A DNA stretch of 13,634 nt from Acidimicrobiaceae bacterium (GCA_027334785.1 DAHWQF010000034.1:1-13634), one strand, 5' to 3'. Positions 1 to 8,042 are shown, numbered from the stretch's first letter. Notes: a model not told the origin generated them from the letters alone. Numbers and translations are program-made.

Positions 1-69
1 GGCACGGCCGGGGACAACGGCTACGCCTCAGGGGCCCCCTCCACGGTCACCTTTGCCCCCCTCACCCCT
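1..69 (+). repeat. Direct repeat copy A, end of beta-sandwich module
   Basis: These 69 bases match 631-699 with a single difference (G at 46, A at 676), an exact 630-base or 210-codon period in frame. They encode the end of the module (GTAGDNGYASGAPST and following). The left end of this copy is cut by the window edge, so the full repeat is probably longer. After base 69 the two copies diverge. Confidence 0.9.
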
Positions 70-1674
70 GCGGCCGCCGCCCCCTCGTGCTCGGGCGAGC
101 TCTACGTGGCGGGCGCGTACGGCCTGCAGGTCAGCTACAGCGCCGGCCCCACACCGGGGTACGTTTACAGCACCGACAACAACGTTTATGCGACCGATGT
201 CACGTCGGCCACCGACGCCACGGCCTCGACTGGCGGCTCGCGCTGGTGGACGGTGGCGGCCCTTTTCAGCGCTAGCCAGGCCAGTGGTGGGGGCTCCCAG
301 CCAATTTCAGCTGTGGGCTCACCGCTCACCGCTTCCCTTGGTTCGAGCACCAGCTATGACCTGTCCGTCTCCCCGGCGGCGGGCGACTTGCTGGTCGTCT
401 ACTCGAGCGCGGCCCAAAGCTCGCTTTCTTCTGTGAGCGGTGGTGGCGTCAGTGCGTGGCACAGCGCCATCAGCCAGTTCCACTCCGGTGCAGCTGGGGC
501 CAGCATCTGGTGGGGCCAAGTGAGCGCCGCCGGCGCTGCCACCCTCACTCTCGCGTATGGGGCGGGCCCGGGAGCTGGGACCGCTTGGGTCCAGGAGTAC
601 ACGGCCGGCAGCGGCACCACCTGGTCGCTCGGCACGGCCGGGGACAACGGCTACGCCTCAGGGGCCCCCTCCACGATCACCTTTGCCCCCCTCACCCCTC
701 CGGCGAGCTTGGCCAGCGCCCCGGCCCCGACCACGACGACAACGGGCGCGTTCTTGAGCGGGGACTCGAAGACGAACTGCGTCGAGCCAGACATGAACCT
801 CACGGACCTCGCCATGCTGAGCAACCTCGTCGGCACCACCTACAACTGCGTGCTCCTCTTCAACGACGCCAAGCCGGATTGGCAGACCTGGACCAACGTG
901 TGGTGGGCCAACCCACCCTCCTCCGACTCAGCCTGGCTCACTTGGCTCAATTCCGAACCAGGCCGGCGGCTGATTATCAGCCAGGCTATGGTGCCGAGCG
1001 ACGCACCCTCTGACTGGGCCGTCTTGGGGGCTGAGGGTGAGTATGACCAGTACGCCACCCAGTTGGCCGAAAACCTGGTCAACGAAGGCATGGGGAACTC
1101 GATAATCCGTCTCGGCTGGGAGGCCAACGACCCGAGCAACTACGCCAATGCACTACCTACCGACTCGAGCGAGTACAGCGACTGGGCGACTTACTGGGAC
1201 AACATCGTGACCGCCATGAGGGCCGTGCCCGGGGCCGATTTCCAGTTTGACTGGACGGTCAACCAGTATTACCAGCCCATCCCCCTGCAAGATTGGTACC
1301 CAGGGGACAACTTCGTCAACATAATCGGCATCGACGCGTACGACAGCGGCATCTACCAGACCGGGCTCACGGCCGAGCAGCGCTGGGAGCAACTCTACAA
1401 CGAGCCCGACGGCCTTGGAGCGGTGGCTGCCTTCGCGGCGGAGCACAACAAGCCGCTCAGCATCCCGGAGTGGGGGCTCGCGACGACTGCCGTCGGTGGT
1501 GCCGGCGACGACCCCACCTATGTCCAAGGCCTCGGTTCCTTCATTGCCAGCCATGATGTCGAGTTCAACTCGTACTTCTACTCCACTAATCCCGAGGACC
1601 TCGTGTACCTGACAGACGCGCCGCTGTCCTTGGCTGCCTACCAGGAGTACTTCCCGGGTATAGCCAACCCCTAA
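1..1674 (+). CDS. Modular secreted glycoside hydrolase, GH26-like catalytic domain (5' partial)
   Basis: The frame is open from base 1 to TAA at 1672-1674, so 557 C-terminal residues are seen and the start and any signal peptide lie outside the window. Residues 1-85 are the end of one Ser/Gly/Ala-rich beta-sandwich module (GELYVAGAYG, WWTVAALFSAS). Residues 96-233 are a second, shorter copy (AAGDLLVVYSS, IWWGQVSAAGAATLTL). A TTTTTG linker near 243-249 leads to the catalytic domain, about 252-557. That domain looks like a TIM-barrel glycosidase of the GH26 kind: candidate acid/base Glu374 in RLGWEAN and candidate nucleophile Glu490 in IPEWGL, with DWYPGDNFVNIIGIDAY between them. GH26 enzymes mostly cut beta-mannans, some beta-1,3-xylan or mixed glucan; the substrate here is not decided. 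The modules probably bind polysaccharide or the cell surface (inference). I am fairly sure of a secreted glycosidase and less sure of the family. Confidence 0.7.
   Translation, partial: GTAGDNGYASGAPSTVTFAPLTPAAAAPSCSGELYVAGAYGLQVSYSAGPTPGYVYSTDNNVYATDVTSATDATASTGGSRWWTVAALFSASQASGGGSQPISAVGSPLTASLGSSTSYDLSVSPAAGDLLVVYSSAAQSSLSSVSGGGVSAWHSAISQFHSGAAGASIWWGQVSAAGAATLTLAYGAGPGAGTAWVQEYTAGSGTTWSLGTAGDNGYASGAPSTITFAPLTPPASLASAPAPTTTTTGAFLSGDSKTNCVEPDMNLTDLAMLSNLVGTTYNCVLLFNDAKPDWQTWTNVWWANPPSSDSAWLTWLNSEPGRRLIISQAMVPSDAPSDWAVLGAEGEYDQYATQLAENLVNEGMGNSIIRLGWEANDPSNYANALPTDSSEYSDWATYWDNIVTAMRAVPGADFQFDWTVNQYYQPIPLQDWYPGDNFVNIIGIDAYDSGIYQTGLTAEQRWEQLYNEPDGLGAVAAFAAEHNKPLSIPEWGLATTAVGGAGDDPTYVQGLGSFIASHDVEFNSYFYSTNPEDLVYLTDAPLSLAAYQEYFPGIANP
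631..699 (+). repeat. Direct repeat copy B, end of beta-sandwich module
   Basis: Second copy of the block at 1-69. Downstream of copy A the module continues for about 60 more residues to WWTVAALFSAS. Downstream of copy B the chain passes at once into a Pro/Thr linker and the catalytic domain, so copy B appears to be a C-terminally shortened module. Confidence 0.9.
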
Positions 1675-1819
1675 TGACCCGGTTGCGACACTAAAAACCC
1701 GGACGCTGGTAAGGCTTGGGCCCGGGGCTGTACAGTGGCCGGGTTGGCGAGCAAGGTCGCTCGGGCCCTCGCCCAGACGGGGGGTGCGGGGATTGACTGG
1801 CCTGTGGCAAGGAGGAACG
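1675..1819 (+). promoter_or_regulatory. Spacer with possible hairpin and promoter before the Gfo/Idh genes
   Basis: This 145-base gap holds a hairpin, CGAGC (1748-1752) with GCTCG (1759-1763) around a 6-base loop and no T-run. It also holds a possible -10 element, TGTACAGT at 1729-1736, without a good -35. Either a promoter or read-through from the hydrolase gene could feed the two oxidoreductases. Weak evidence. Confidence 0.25.
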
Positions 1820-2848
1820 ATGAGCAGCGCGCTTCGTGTAGGCCTGGTGGGCCTCGACCACTGGTACACGGCGGTCCCTCTGGCGGAGGAGATGGCGAAG
1901 AGAGAGGACATGACGCTCTCCGGCATCTTTGACGCCGATGGTAAGCGGGCTGAGGAGGTCGCGCGGCGCTGCGGGGTGGAACGGGTAGAGACAGATTGGC
2001 GAGCCCTGGTGGAAGACGGTGGGATTGACGCCGTGGCTAGTTTCGTGAGCGTCGAGCAAAACCCGGAAGTGTGCCTGGCTGCCGCTGCGGCCGGTAAGCA
2101 CCTGATGACGATCAAGCCTATGGCGCGGACCCTGGAGCAGGCCAGGGAGGTCGTGGCCGCAGTGCGGCGGGCGGGTGTGAGCTTCTTACCGGCCGAGTCG
2201 CTCCACCGGGTAGGTGCGCAGAGCCGAGCGCTGAAGCAGTGGTTGGAAGAGGGCCGGCTCGGGCGGCTCCTGCACGCGTCCTTTTCGCTTTGGGCCGGAT
2301 TGCCCCAGCGTTGGCCCGGTGACCCGGGCCCGGGGTGGTTTGCCGACCCGGCCCGTACCGTGGGCGGGGCTTGGGTCGACCATGCGATTTACCATATAGA
2401 TCTGATGAGGTTCCTACTGGGCGAGGAGGTGGCCACAGTAGCCGGACAAGTGGGGAACCTCTCGCACCCGGGACTGCCGGTGGAGGACTGGGGCGTAGCC
2501 ACGTTGAGCTTCGCTGGCGGCTCGAGGGCGGTACTCGAGGACACGTGGACCGCACCGCAAGGCGCGTTCCAGCAAAGTGCCACTTTGGTGGGGAGCGAGG
2601 GCGCCGTGCACTTGGACGGCATCCGGCGACGCATGCTGGTCAAGGGCAACTTCCCGCCTTTTACTGGCTGGGTGGAGACCGACCCGCCCATGGGCCAGCG
2701 AGAGGCACTTTCTCATTGGCTCTCGGCGGTCCGGGCCGAGGGGGCTCCTGTCGCCACCGTCGAGGACGCTTGGGACAACCTCGCCGTCTGTGTGGCTTTC
2801 TACGACGCCGCGTCCACTGGGAGCACCAGGACGCCCGAGAAGGCCTGA
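1820..2848 (+). CDS. Gfo/Idh/MocA family NAD(P)-dependent oxidoreductase (copy 1)
   Basis: A 342-residue protein, usual for the family. The ATG at 1820 is chosen because AAGGAGG (1809-1815) lies 4 bases before it and the first strand starts at once; an earlier in-frame start would precede that site. The N-terminal half is a Rossmann fold: GLVGLDHW at 8-15 is a loose version of the dinucleotide loop, with an acidic strand end at FDAD (37-40). The family's EKP motif appears as IKP at 98-100, keeping the Lys. The C-terminal half has the substrate-site helix GGAWVDHAIYHID (182-194), matching the GGxxxDxxxHxxD pattern with His191 or His187 as candidate catalytic residues. Such enzymes oxidise or epimerise sugars, inositols or their derivatives in the cytosol. 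The gene sits between a secreted hydrolase and a second family member, so a sugar-catabolic role is likely; the substrate is unknown. Confidence 0.85.
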   Translation: MSSALRVGLVGLDHWYTAVPLAEEMAKREDMTLSGIFDADGKRAEEVARRCGVERVETDWRALVEDGGIDAVASFVSVEQNPEVCLAAAAAGKHLMTIKPMARTLEQAREVVAAVRRAGVSFLPAESLHRVGAQSRALKQWLEEGRLGRLLHASFSLWAGLPQRWPGDPGPGWFADPARTVGGAWVDHAIYHIDLMRFLLGEEVATVAGQVGNLSHPGLPVEDWGVATLSFAGGSRAVLEDTWTAPQGAFQQSATLVGSEGAVHLDGIRRRMLVKGNFPPFTGWVETDPPMGQREALSHWLSAVRAEGAPVATVEDAWDNLAVCVAFYDAASTGSTRTPEKA

Positions 2849-2887
2849 AGGGCGAGGAGCGCAACCGCCCGAGCAAGGAGGAACTCG

Positions 2888-4036
2888 ATGAACGAGACCG
2901 GTCCCCAGCCCACCACGGAGCGCCCGTTACGGCTGGGAGTGCTCGGGGCGGGCACCATAGCCACGGCCAGCTACGGCGTCCTGCCCAACCTCGGGCCCAT
3001 CCGCCACAAGGTTGAGCTCGTGGCCATAGCCGACCCTGAGGTCGAGCGGGCCAGGTCCGTGGCGGCTCAGTACGGTATACCAGTAGTCCTGCCCCACCTC
3101 GACGATCTGCTCGAGGTGGATGAACTAGACGCCGTGCTCAACCTGACCCCCATCCCGGTCCACGGGGAGACGTGCATCAAGATCCTCGAGGCGGGCAAGC
3201 ACCTGGCCACCGAGAAACCATTGGCGACGACCATGGAGGACGCCGACCGGATCTGCGACCTGGCCCGGGCCCGAGGCTTGACGGTTGTCTGTGCCCCGCC
3301 CAACACGCTCTACCCCGACCGGGCCGAAGCTCGGCGCCTCGTCCGGGAAGGGGTCATTGGCAAGGTTGCCTTTGCCCGGGTGCGGTCCTCTCACGGCGGG
3401 CCGGCTTCGGGGAACTGGCCTCTCGACCCCACCTGGTTTTACCAGAAGGGGTCGGGACCGCTTTTTGACATGGGCGTCTACGGCATCCAAGAGATCACTG
3501 GCATTTTGGGCCCGGCCCAGCGGGTAGTCGCCTTCTCGGGTATCACCGAACCGGTCCGCACGGTAAGGGGCGGCCCTTTCCGCGGGAAAGAGATCGAGGT
3601 GACTGCTGACGACAACGTGCTCATGATGCTCGATTTCGGCGGGTCAACCTACGCTGTCGTGGACGGCACCTTCAACGTCAACGCGGCCAAGAGCCCGAAG
3701 ATCGAGCTCTTCGGCCGGGAGGGGACGATCAACGTGGCCAGTTCTGGTGGGCTGGAAATCTTCAGGTTGGACGCCGTCCCCGGCCTGAGAGGTTGGGTGG
3801 CCCCCTCGTTGTCAGAGGTAGAGGACAAGGTGCAATGGACCTCGCGCCTGGCCCGAGCCATCCTGGTCGACCATCTCGCCGACTGCGTGATGGGCCACGC
3901 CGCGCCGGTGCTCAACGCCGAGCACGCCCGCCATCAACTGGAGATCATGTTGAAGGCAGAGGAGTCCGCCCGTAAAGGCAAAGTCCTCGACCTCACCACC
4001 ACTTTCTCTCTCCCGGACGAGACCGCCCTCGCCTAG
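2888..4036 (+). CDS. Gfo/Idh/MocA family NAD(P)-dependent oxidoreductase (copy 2)
   Basis: A 382-residue protein starting at ATG 2888, with AAGGAGG at 2875-2881, 6 bases upstream. A canonical Rossmann loop GVLGAGTIA (17-25) and strand end IADP (47-50) bind the dinucleotide. EKP at 109-111 is the family signature, and GPLFDMGVYGIQEITGILGP (190-209) is the substrate-side motif, with Tyr/Gln where copy 1 has His. It is clearly not a recent duplicate of copy 1: motifs and length differ. The 39-base gap after copy 1 and lack of a terminator between them suggest one transcript. A two-step oxidation or a 3-keto-sugar pathway would fit two such enzymes side by side, but that is inference. Confidence 0.88.
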   Translation: MNETGPQPTTERPLRLGVLGAGTIATASYGVLPNLGPIRHKVELVAIADPEVERARSVAAQYGIPVVLPHLDDLLEVDELDAVLNLTPIPVHGETCIKILEAGKHLATEKPLATTMEDADRICDLARARGLTVVCAPPNTLYPDRAEARRLVREGVIGKVAFARVRSSHGGPASGNWPLDPTWFYQKGSGPLFDMGVYGIQEITGILGPAQRVVAFSGITEPVRTVRGGPFRGKEIEVTADDNVLMMLDFGGSTYAVVDGTFNVNAAKSPKIELFGREGTINVASSGGLEIFRLDAVPGLRGWVAPSLSEVEDKVQWTSRLARAILVDHLADCVMGHAAPVLNAEHARHQLEIMLKAEESARKGKVLDLTTTFSLPDETALA

Positions 4037-4048
4037 TGGGAGCCGCTG

Positions 4049-4067
4049 CGGGCACCCTGCTTGCCCG
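4049..4067 (+). terminator. Hairpin after the oxidoreductase pair
   Basis: CGGGCA (4049-4054) pairs with TGCCCG (4062-4067) around a 7-base loop, 12 bases after the stop of the second oxidoreductase. No T-run follows directly, so it may act only with the AT-rich stretch further on. Confidence 0.35.
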
Positions 4068-4090
4068 GTAACCAGAGCCATTGCCGGCTA

Positions 4091-4132
4091 GGCCTTCCAT
4101 AATCAGGCCATTATTTCTATTTCAATTCTATT
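4091..4132 (+). terminator. Probable terminator between convergent genes
   Basis: GGCCT (4091-4095) pairs with AGGCC (4105-4109), followed by a T-rich stretch (4110-4132) that stands out in this GC-rich window. It lies between the + strand oxidoreductases and the end of the minus-strand nagB-like gene. The stem is short at 5 bp. Confidence 0.45.
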
Positions 4133-4885
4133 TCAAAGGACGATGCAGTGGGCCCAGGTTGTGGGCGGCAGGAGCCGGCTCGAAGCGCGGTCGAGCACCA
4201 AGGTGGTGTCCGGGTGCGCGAGCAAAGCTGTGGCCGGGACTTCAGGTGTGGGCTTGGTGGCGGCTAACAGCTTGGCGACGGCTTCCGCCTTGGCGTTGTG
4301 GGGCACGGCCGAGACGATCTTGCGGGCGCTCATGATGGTGCGCACTGACATCGTGACGGCCCGCTCGGGCACGTCTTCCAACCGGGCGAACCAGCCCTCG
4401 CCCACTTGTTGCGCCCGGCAGCGGGCGTCCAGGCTGACTTCGATGTAGGGCTCGGTGGTCTCGAGGTCGGCCGGCGGGTCGTTGAACGCGATGTGGCCGT
4501 TCTCGCCCACGCCGACCAGGGCCACGTCGGCCGGTCTGGTCGTCAGGAGTTGGCCGAGCGCGCGCGGTTGCTCGGGGGACGAGGGGTCGAGGTAGTGCAT
4601 GGTGGCAGGCACCAAGTCGGCCACCCGCTCCTTCAGGTAGCGCCGGAAACTGGCCGGGTGGTCAGCGGACAGGCCGACGTACTCGTCGAGGTGGAACACG
4701 TCCACGCGCTCCCAGGCGACGGGGCGCCGGACCAGTTCCGCCAGGGTCTCGAACTGGGACTGGCCCGTGGCCAGCACGAGCCGGGCGCGCCCCTCGGGGC
4801 CCTGGGCGGCGGCTAAGGCGGCCGCCGTCTCCGCCGCGGCGTAGCGCCCGAGAGAAAGAGCGTCATCGCAAATAACTACCCTCAT
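4133..4885 (-). CDS. nagB: Glucosamine-6-phosphate deaminase-like protein (NagB family variant)
   Basis: A 250-residue cytosolic protein of the NagB/6-phosphogluconolactonase fold. NagB turns glucosamine 6-phosphate into fructose 6-phosphate and ammonia. The start at ATG 4885 has GAGGTG 3 bases upstream, inside the end of the nagA-like gene; the frame stays open further upstream but only as antisense-like translation. HLDEYVGL (65-72) carries the catalytic Asp67 (E. coli Asp72). The active-site loop is GVGENGHIAFNDPP (125-138). His131 matches E. coli His143, but E. coli Asp141 is Asn129 here and Glu148 is Asp136. The phosphate loop reads TGQSQ instead of TGGTP. I recall this ENGHxAFND pattern from a recurrent NagB-like subfamily, so it is probably active, perhaps on a different amino-sugar phosphate. 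It is the last gene of the transport/deacetylase operon. Confidence 0.8.
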   Translation of the reverse strand: MRVVICDDALSLGRYAAAETAAALAAAQGPEGRARLVLATGQSQFETLAELVRRPVAWERVDVFHLDEYVGLSADHPASFRRYLKERVADLVPATMHYLDPSSPEQPRALGQLLTTRPADVALVGVGENGHIAFNDPPADLETTEPYIEVSLDARCRAQQVGEGWFARLEDVPERAVTMSVRTIMSARKIVSAVPHNAKAEAVAKLLAATKPTPEVPATALLAHPDTTLVLDRASSRLLPPTTWAHCIVL

Positions 4886-4887
4886 GG

Positions 4888-6063
4888 TCACCTCGCCTCG
4901 TACACGACCGAACCGGCAACAACAGTCATTTCCACGGTCAGCTCCTTTGTCTCTTGGTCGAGGCGAAAAACGACGATATCGGCCACTTTCCCCACCCTTA
5001 CCGAGCCCCGCCCGGATCGGCCGGCCAGGCCCAAGAGGCGAGCCGGGTTGGCCGAGGCCAATCTCACGGCCGCGCCGAGGCCCACGCCGGCGTGCAGCAT
5101 CGCGTTGCGGGCGCCGACCCTGAGCGGGCTCGCCGAGCCGGCGAGGAAGCCCGAACCAGCCAGGCTGAGCCGCCCGTCCGCCCCCAGTTCCACCCGCCCG
5201 CCGACGGGGCTTTCGTAGCTGCCGGGCGGGGCGCCGGCCAGGGCCACCGAGTCGCTCACCAGAAGCGCTCGCGCCAGGCCCTTGGCCCTCAGCACCACCT
5301 TCATGACCTCGGGCGGGAGGTGGTGGCCGTCGAAGATGAAGCTGGCCCACAGGCGGTCCTCGGCCAGTTGCGCCCATATGGGGTTCTCCAGCCGGGGCAG
5401 CAAGGCATGGCAACCGTTGCCGAGGTGGGTCGAAAGACGGGCGCCGGCGTCCGCGGCCTCTCGCACCAGGGCAGGGCCGGCGGCGGTGTGGCCGATAGCC
5501 ATGACTGTCCCCTGGGCGGCGAGTGCCCTTATGTACTCGAGGGCGCCGGGGGCTTCCGGCGCCAAAGTCACGACACCGACCCGCCCGTCCGCCGCGCGCT
5601 GCCACCTCTCGTACTCAGCCGTGCTGGCGGGGCGGATGTACTCCCGGGCGTGCGCACCGCGGGGCCCGTCCTCGGCGGACAGGTACGGCCCCTCGACGTG
5701 GGCCATGGGCAAGGAGTGGGCCATGAGGGAGGAGCGGCCGGCCGCCTCCGCTACCGCCCGCAGGGACCGGCACATCTGCTCTTCGCTCTGGGTCACCACG
5801 GTCGGGCAGGAAGAGGTCACCCCCTGGCGCCAGAGCGCCTCCACCATGGCGCAGACCTCGTCGGCCGACGGGTCGGGGGCGTTCACGTCGAAGCCCCCGA
5901 AACCGTTGACCTGGGCGTCCACGAACCCCGGCGCGACCCAGAGGTCGGGCGCGCTCTCGGTCGGTTGGACGGCCGCCACCCGGCCGCCCCTCAGTTGGAC
6001 CCTGGCCGCTTGGCCGGTCTCGGCCAGGCGCCCGTGGACTTCGAGGGTTGTGCCGGCCGCCAT
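4888..6063 (-). CDS. nagA: N-acetylglucosamine-6-phosphate deacetylase-like amidohydrolase (NagA family)
   Basis: A 391-residue metal-dependent TIM-barrel amidohydrolase. NagA removes acetate from N-acetylglucosamine 6-phosphate in the cytosol. PGFVDAQVNGFGGFDVN (45-61) is the usual opening strand. Metal and catalytic positions are present: Glu124 in HVEGPYLS, His192 in IGHTA, His213 in THLGNG, and catalytic Asp271 in LVSDSVALAG. The middle differs from E. coli NagA: THLGNGCHALLPR replaces THLFNAM, and a DGHHLPPEV stretch follows (245-253). This is typical, as I recall, of a divergent NagA-like subfamily. The ATG at 6063 lies 4 bases after the permease stop and the gene ends 2 bases before the nagB-like ATG, so translation is probably coupled. 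The N-acetyl-hexosamine phosphate it acts on is not certain. Confidence 0.85.
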   Translation of the reverse strand: MAAGTTLEVHGRLAETGQAARVQLRGGRVAAVQPTESAPDLWVAPGFVDAQVNGFGGFDVNAPDPSADEVCAMVEALWRQGVTSSCPTVVTQSEEQMCRSLRAVAEAAGRSSLMAHSLPMAHVEGPYLSAEDGPRGAHAREYIRPASTAEYERWQRAADGRVGVVTLAPEAPGALEYIRALAAQGTVMAIGHTAAGPALVREAADAGARLSTHLGNGCHALLPRLENPIWAQLAEDRLWASFIFDGHHLPPEVMKVVLRAKGLARALLVSDSVALAGAPPGSYESPVGGRVELGADGRLSLAGSGFLAGSASPLRVGARNAMLHAGVGLGAAVRLASANPARLLGLAGRSGRGSVRVGKVADIVVFRLDQETKELTVEMTVVAGSVVYEAR

Positions 6064-6067
6064 TGAC

Positions 6068-8023
6068 CTACTTGATGCTGCCCGCAGTGAGGCCGCTCAC
6101 GAGGTGGCGTTCGATAAGCGCGAACAAGACCACCACGGGGACGATGCCTATGAGGGAGGCAACGAAAAGGTAGTTGTACTGGGTCTGGTAGAGGCCGACG
6201 AAGGCGTTTATGCCGACCGTCAGTGTCTCGCGGTTGTTGGTTGGGTCGTTGAATATGGTCTCGGCGACGACGAACTCGTTCCACACCTGGATGAAGGTGA
6301 AAATTACGGCCGTCACGATGGCGGGTTTGGCCAGGGGCAACACCACCCTGGTCATGGTGCGCAGAGGCCCGGCTCCATCGACCCGGGCCGCCTCCTCGAC
6401 ATCGACAGGGATGCTTGCCAAGTACCCGTTCATGATCCAGGTGGCAAAGGCCAGGGCGAAACCAGCCTCGATGAGGATGATCGCCCAGTAGCTGTCTTGG
6501 CCATTGACGGAGAGGACCTCACGGTAGATCCCGACGACGAGGGCGACGGGCGCGAACATCTGGGTGACGAGGATGAGGTAGAGGAATGCCTTCCGCCCGA
6601 AAAAGCGGTGCCGCGCCGTGTAGTAGGCGGCCGGCAGGGAGACGGTGAGCACAAGCAGTGTGGACGCCCCCGCGATTAGCAAGCTGTTGAGGAGGTACGA
6701 GGCGAGGGGGATTTGGCTCCACACCGAGACGAAGTTCGCCCATTCGGCATGGGTCGGGAAATACAGGGCCGGGCTGTGGAACAGGTCTATGTTGGACTTG
6801 AGCGCCGACAGGAGCATGACCAGGTAGGGGGCCAGGAAGAAGAAGGCGACCACAGCCCCTATGGCTGGGAGCAACCACGGGCGGGCGCGCCACCACCCTC
6901 GCCCGAGAGCTTGCCGGGGCCGGCGGGCGGGGGCGGTCACGGCCCGCCACAACGGCGCCAAGGCCGCCCCGGAGCGCTCGAGGAGGGACCCGGCGGCACC
7001 CGTTACCCGTTCCCTCAAGAGGCTGTGCCGCCCCCGGCCTGCCCGGGCTTTTGGGGCGGCGCCCGCATCGCCGGTGCCGACGCGCCGCACGTAGAGTCCG
7101 ATGACCAAGATCAAGAAGGCCACGTTCAGCACCCCGAGCGCGGCGGCCTCCCCAGGGTCCAACCGGTAAGTGAAAGCGATCTTGTACATGAAGGTGATCG
7201 TGGTGTCGGTGAAATCCCCTGGGATCTTGCCGGTGATCACCCAGATGATCGGGAACGAGTTGAACACATAGATCGTGTTGAGCACTACCGCCACCATCAG
7301 GGCCGGTCGCAGCAGGGGCAAGGTGACCCTCTTGTAAGCCTGCCATGGGGTGCTGCCGTCCACGGCGGCCGCCTCGTAGAGGTCGGGCGCGATGGCCTGC
7401 AACCCAGCCAGGAACACGTAGGTCGTGAAGGGGATCGACACGATGATCCCGACGAAGACGAGGCACCAAAAAGCAGTGGACTGGTTCTCGTACCAAAAGA
7501 TGGGCTTGTGGATGAGCCCGAGGTCGCCGAGCACGGCGTTCAACATGCCGTAACTGCCCTCGTAGATGTAACGCCACAGCGTGGCTGTCATGACGAGGGA
7601 AGCAGCCCAGGGTACGATGAGCGCCCAGCGCACGAGACGCCGCCCGGCGAAGCGTTTGTTCAAGAACTGGGCCAACGGCAGCGACACCAAGATCGTCACC
7701 CCGACGACCAGCACCACCCAAAGGACCGTGTTGTACACGACATGGGGCAGTGCCGGCTCGGCGAAGAGGTCACGGAAGTTTTGTAGGCCGGCAAAACCCT
7801 CGGTCAAGCCGATGGAACTGATCGTTTCCAGCGACGTGCGGACCAGTTCGTACGCCGGGTAGAGGACGACGGCAACGATCAGGGCCAGGCTGGGGCCGAG
7901 CCACCACAGCGGGGACGCCCTCCGCATGGCCCGGCGCAGGTGGCGCCGGGCACCAAGAACGGTCGGGCCCGAAGAAGTGACGGCGGGCGCCACTACCGTA
8001 GCGCCCGCCATTTGGTCTGGCAT
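6068..8023 (-). CDS. Fused MalF-MalG type sugar ABC transporter permease
   Basis: One continuous 651-residue frame holds two complete inner-membrane permease domains that are normally separate proteins. The first half (about 40-315) has six predicted membrane segments and the EAA loop at 217-241 (EAAAVDGSTPWQAYKRVTLP), as in MalF/UgpA. A basic, Ala/Arg-rich linker without membrane segments covers about 316-381. The second half (382-651) has the MalG/UgpE layout with its own EAA loop at 543-569 (EEAARVDGAGP). The linker contains no Met, so an internal restart there is unlikely. The ATG at 8023 has no good ribosome site; ATG 8011 is the alternative. It follows the binding-protein gene by 37 bases and should form the channel for that protein's sugar. 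The partner ATPase is not in the window and is presumably encoded elsewhere and shared, as MsiK is in streptomycetes. Confidence 0.93.
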   Translation of the reverse strand: MPDQMAGATVVAPAVTSSGPTVLGARRHLRRAMRRASPLWWLGPSLALIVAVVLYPAYELVRTSLETISSIGLTEGFAGLQNFRDLFAEPALPHVVYNTVLWVVLVVGVTILVSLPLAQFLNKRFAGRRLVRWALIVPWAASLVMTATLWRYIYEGSYGMLNAVLGDLGLIHKPIFWYENQSTAFWCLVFVGIIVSIPFTTYVFLAGLQAIAPDLYEAAAVDGSTPWQAYKRVTLPLLRPALMVAVVLNTIYVFNSFPIIWVITGKIPGDFTDTTITFMYKIAFTYRLDPGEAAALGVLNVAFLILVIGLYVRRVGTGDAGAAPKARAGRGRHSLLRERVTGAAGSLLERSGAALAPLWRAVTAPARRPRQALGRGWWRARPWLLPAIGAVVAFFFLAPYLVMLLSALKSNIDLFHSPALYFPTHAEWANFVSVWSQIPLASYLLNSLLIAGASTLLVLTVSLPAAYYTARHRFFGRKAFLYLILVTQMFAPVALVVGIYREVLSVNGQDSYWAIILIEAGFALAFATWIMNGYLASIPVDVEEAARVDGAGPLRTMTRVVLPLAKPAIVTAVIFTFIQVWNEFVVAETIFNDPTNNRETLTVGINAFVGLYQTQYNYLFVASLIGIVPVVVLFALIERHLVSGLTAGSIK

Positions 8024-8042
8024 GTCGTCCAGGTTGGGTGCT

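Noticed and set aside
1..699. The repeat as part of an insertion sequence or CRISPR
   Set aside because: Both copies are in frame inside one protein with a 210-codon period; this is protein-module duplication.
1153..2115. Minus-strand open frame across the hydrolase end and first oxidoreductase
   Set aside because: It overlaps two genes with clear motifs on the + strand and shows only shadow composition.
4886..5605. Upstream in-frame extension of the nagB-like gene
   Set aside because: The extra 240 residues are Arg/Pro/Gly-rich and overlap the nagA-like gene on the same strand in another frame; the NagB fold begins at ATG 4885.
5282..6679. Long + strand open frame opposite the nagA-like and permease genes
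   Set aside because: It is antisense to two well-recognised genes, has low-complexity composition and no family motif; a by-product of high GC.
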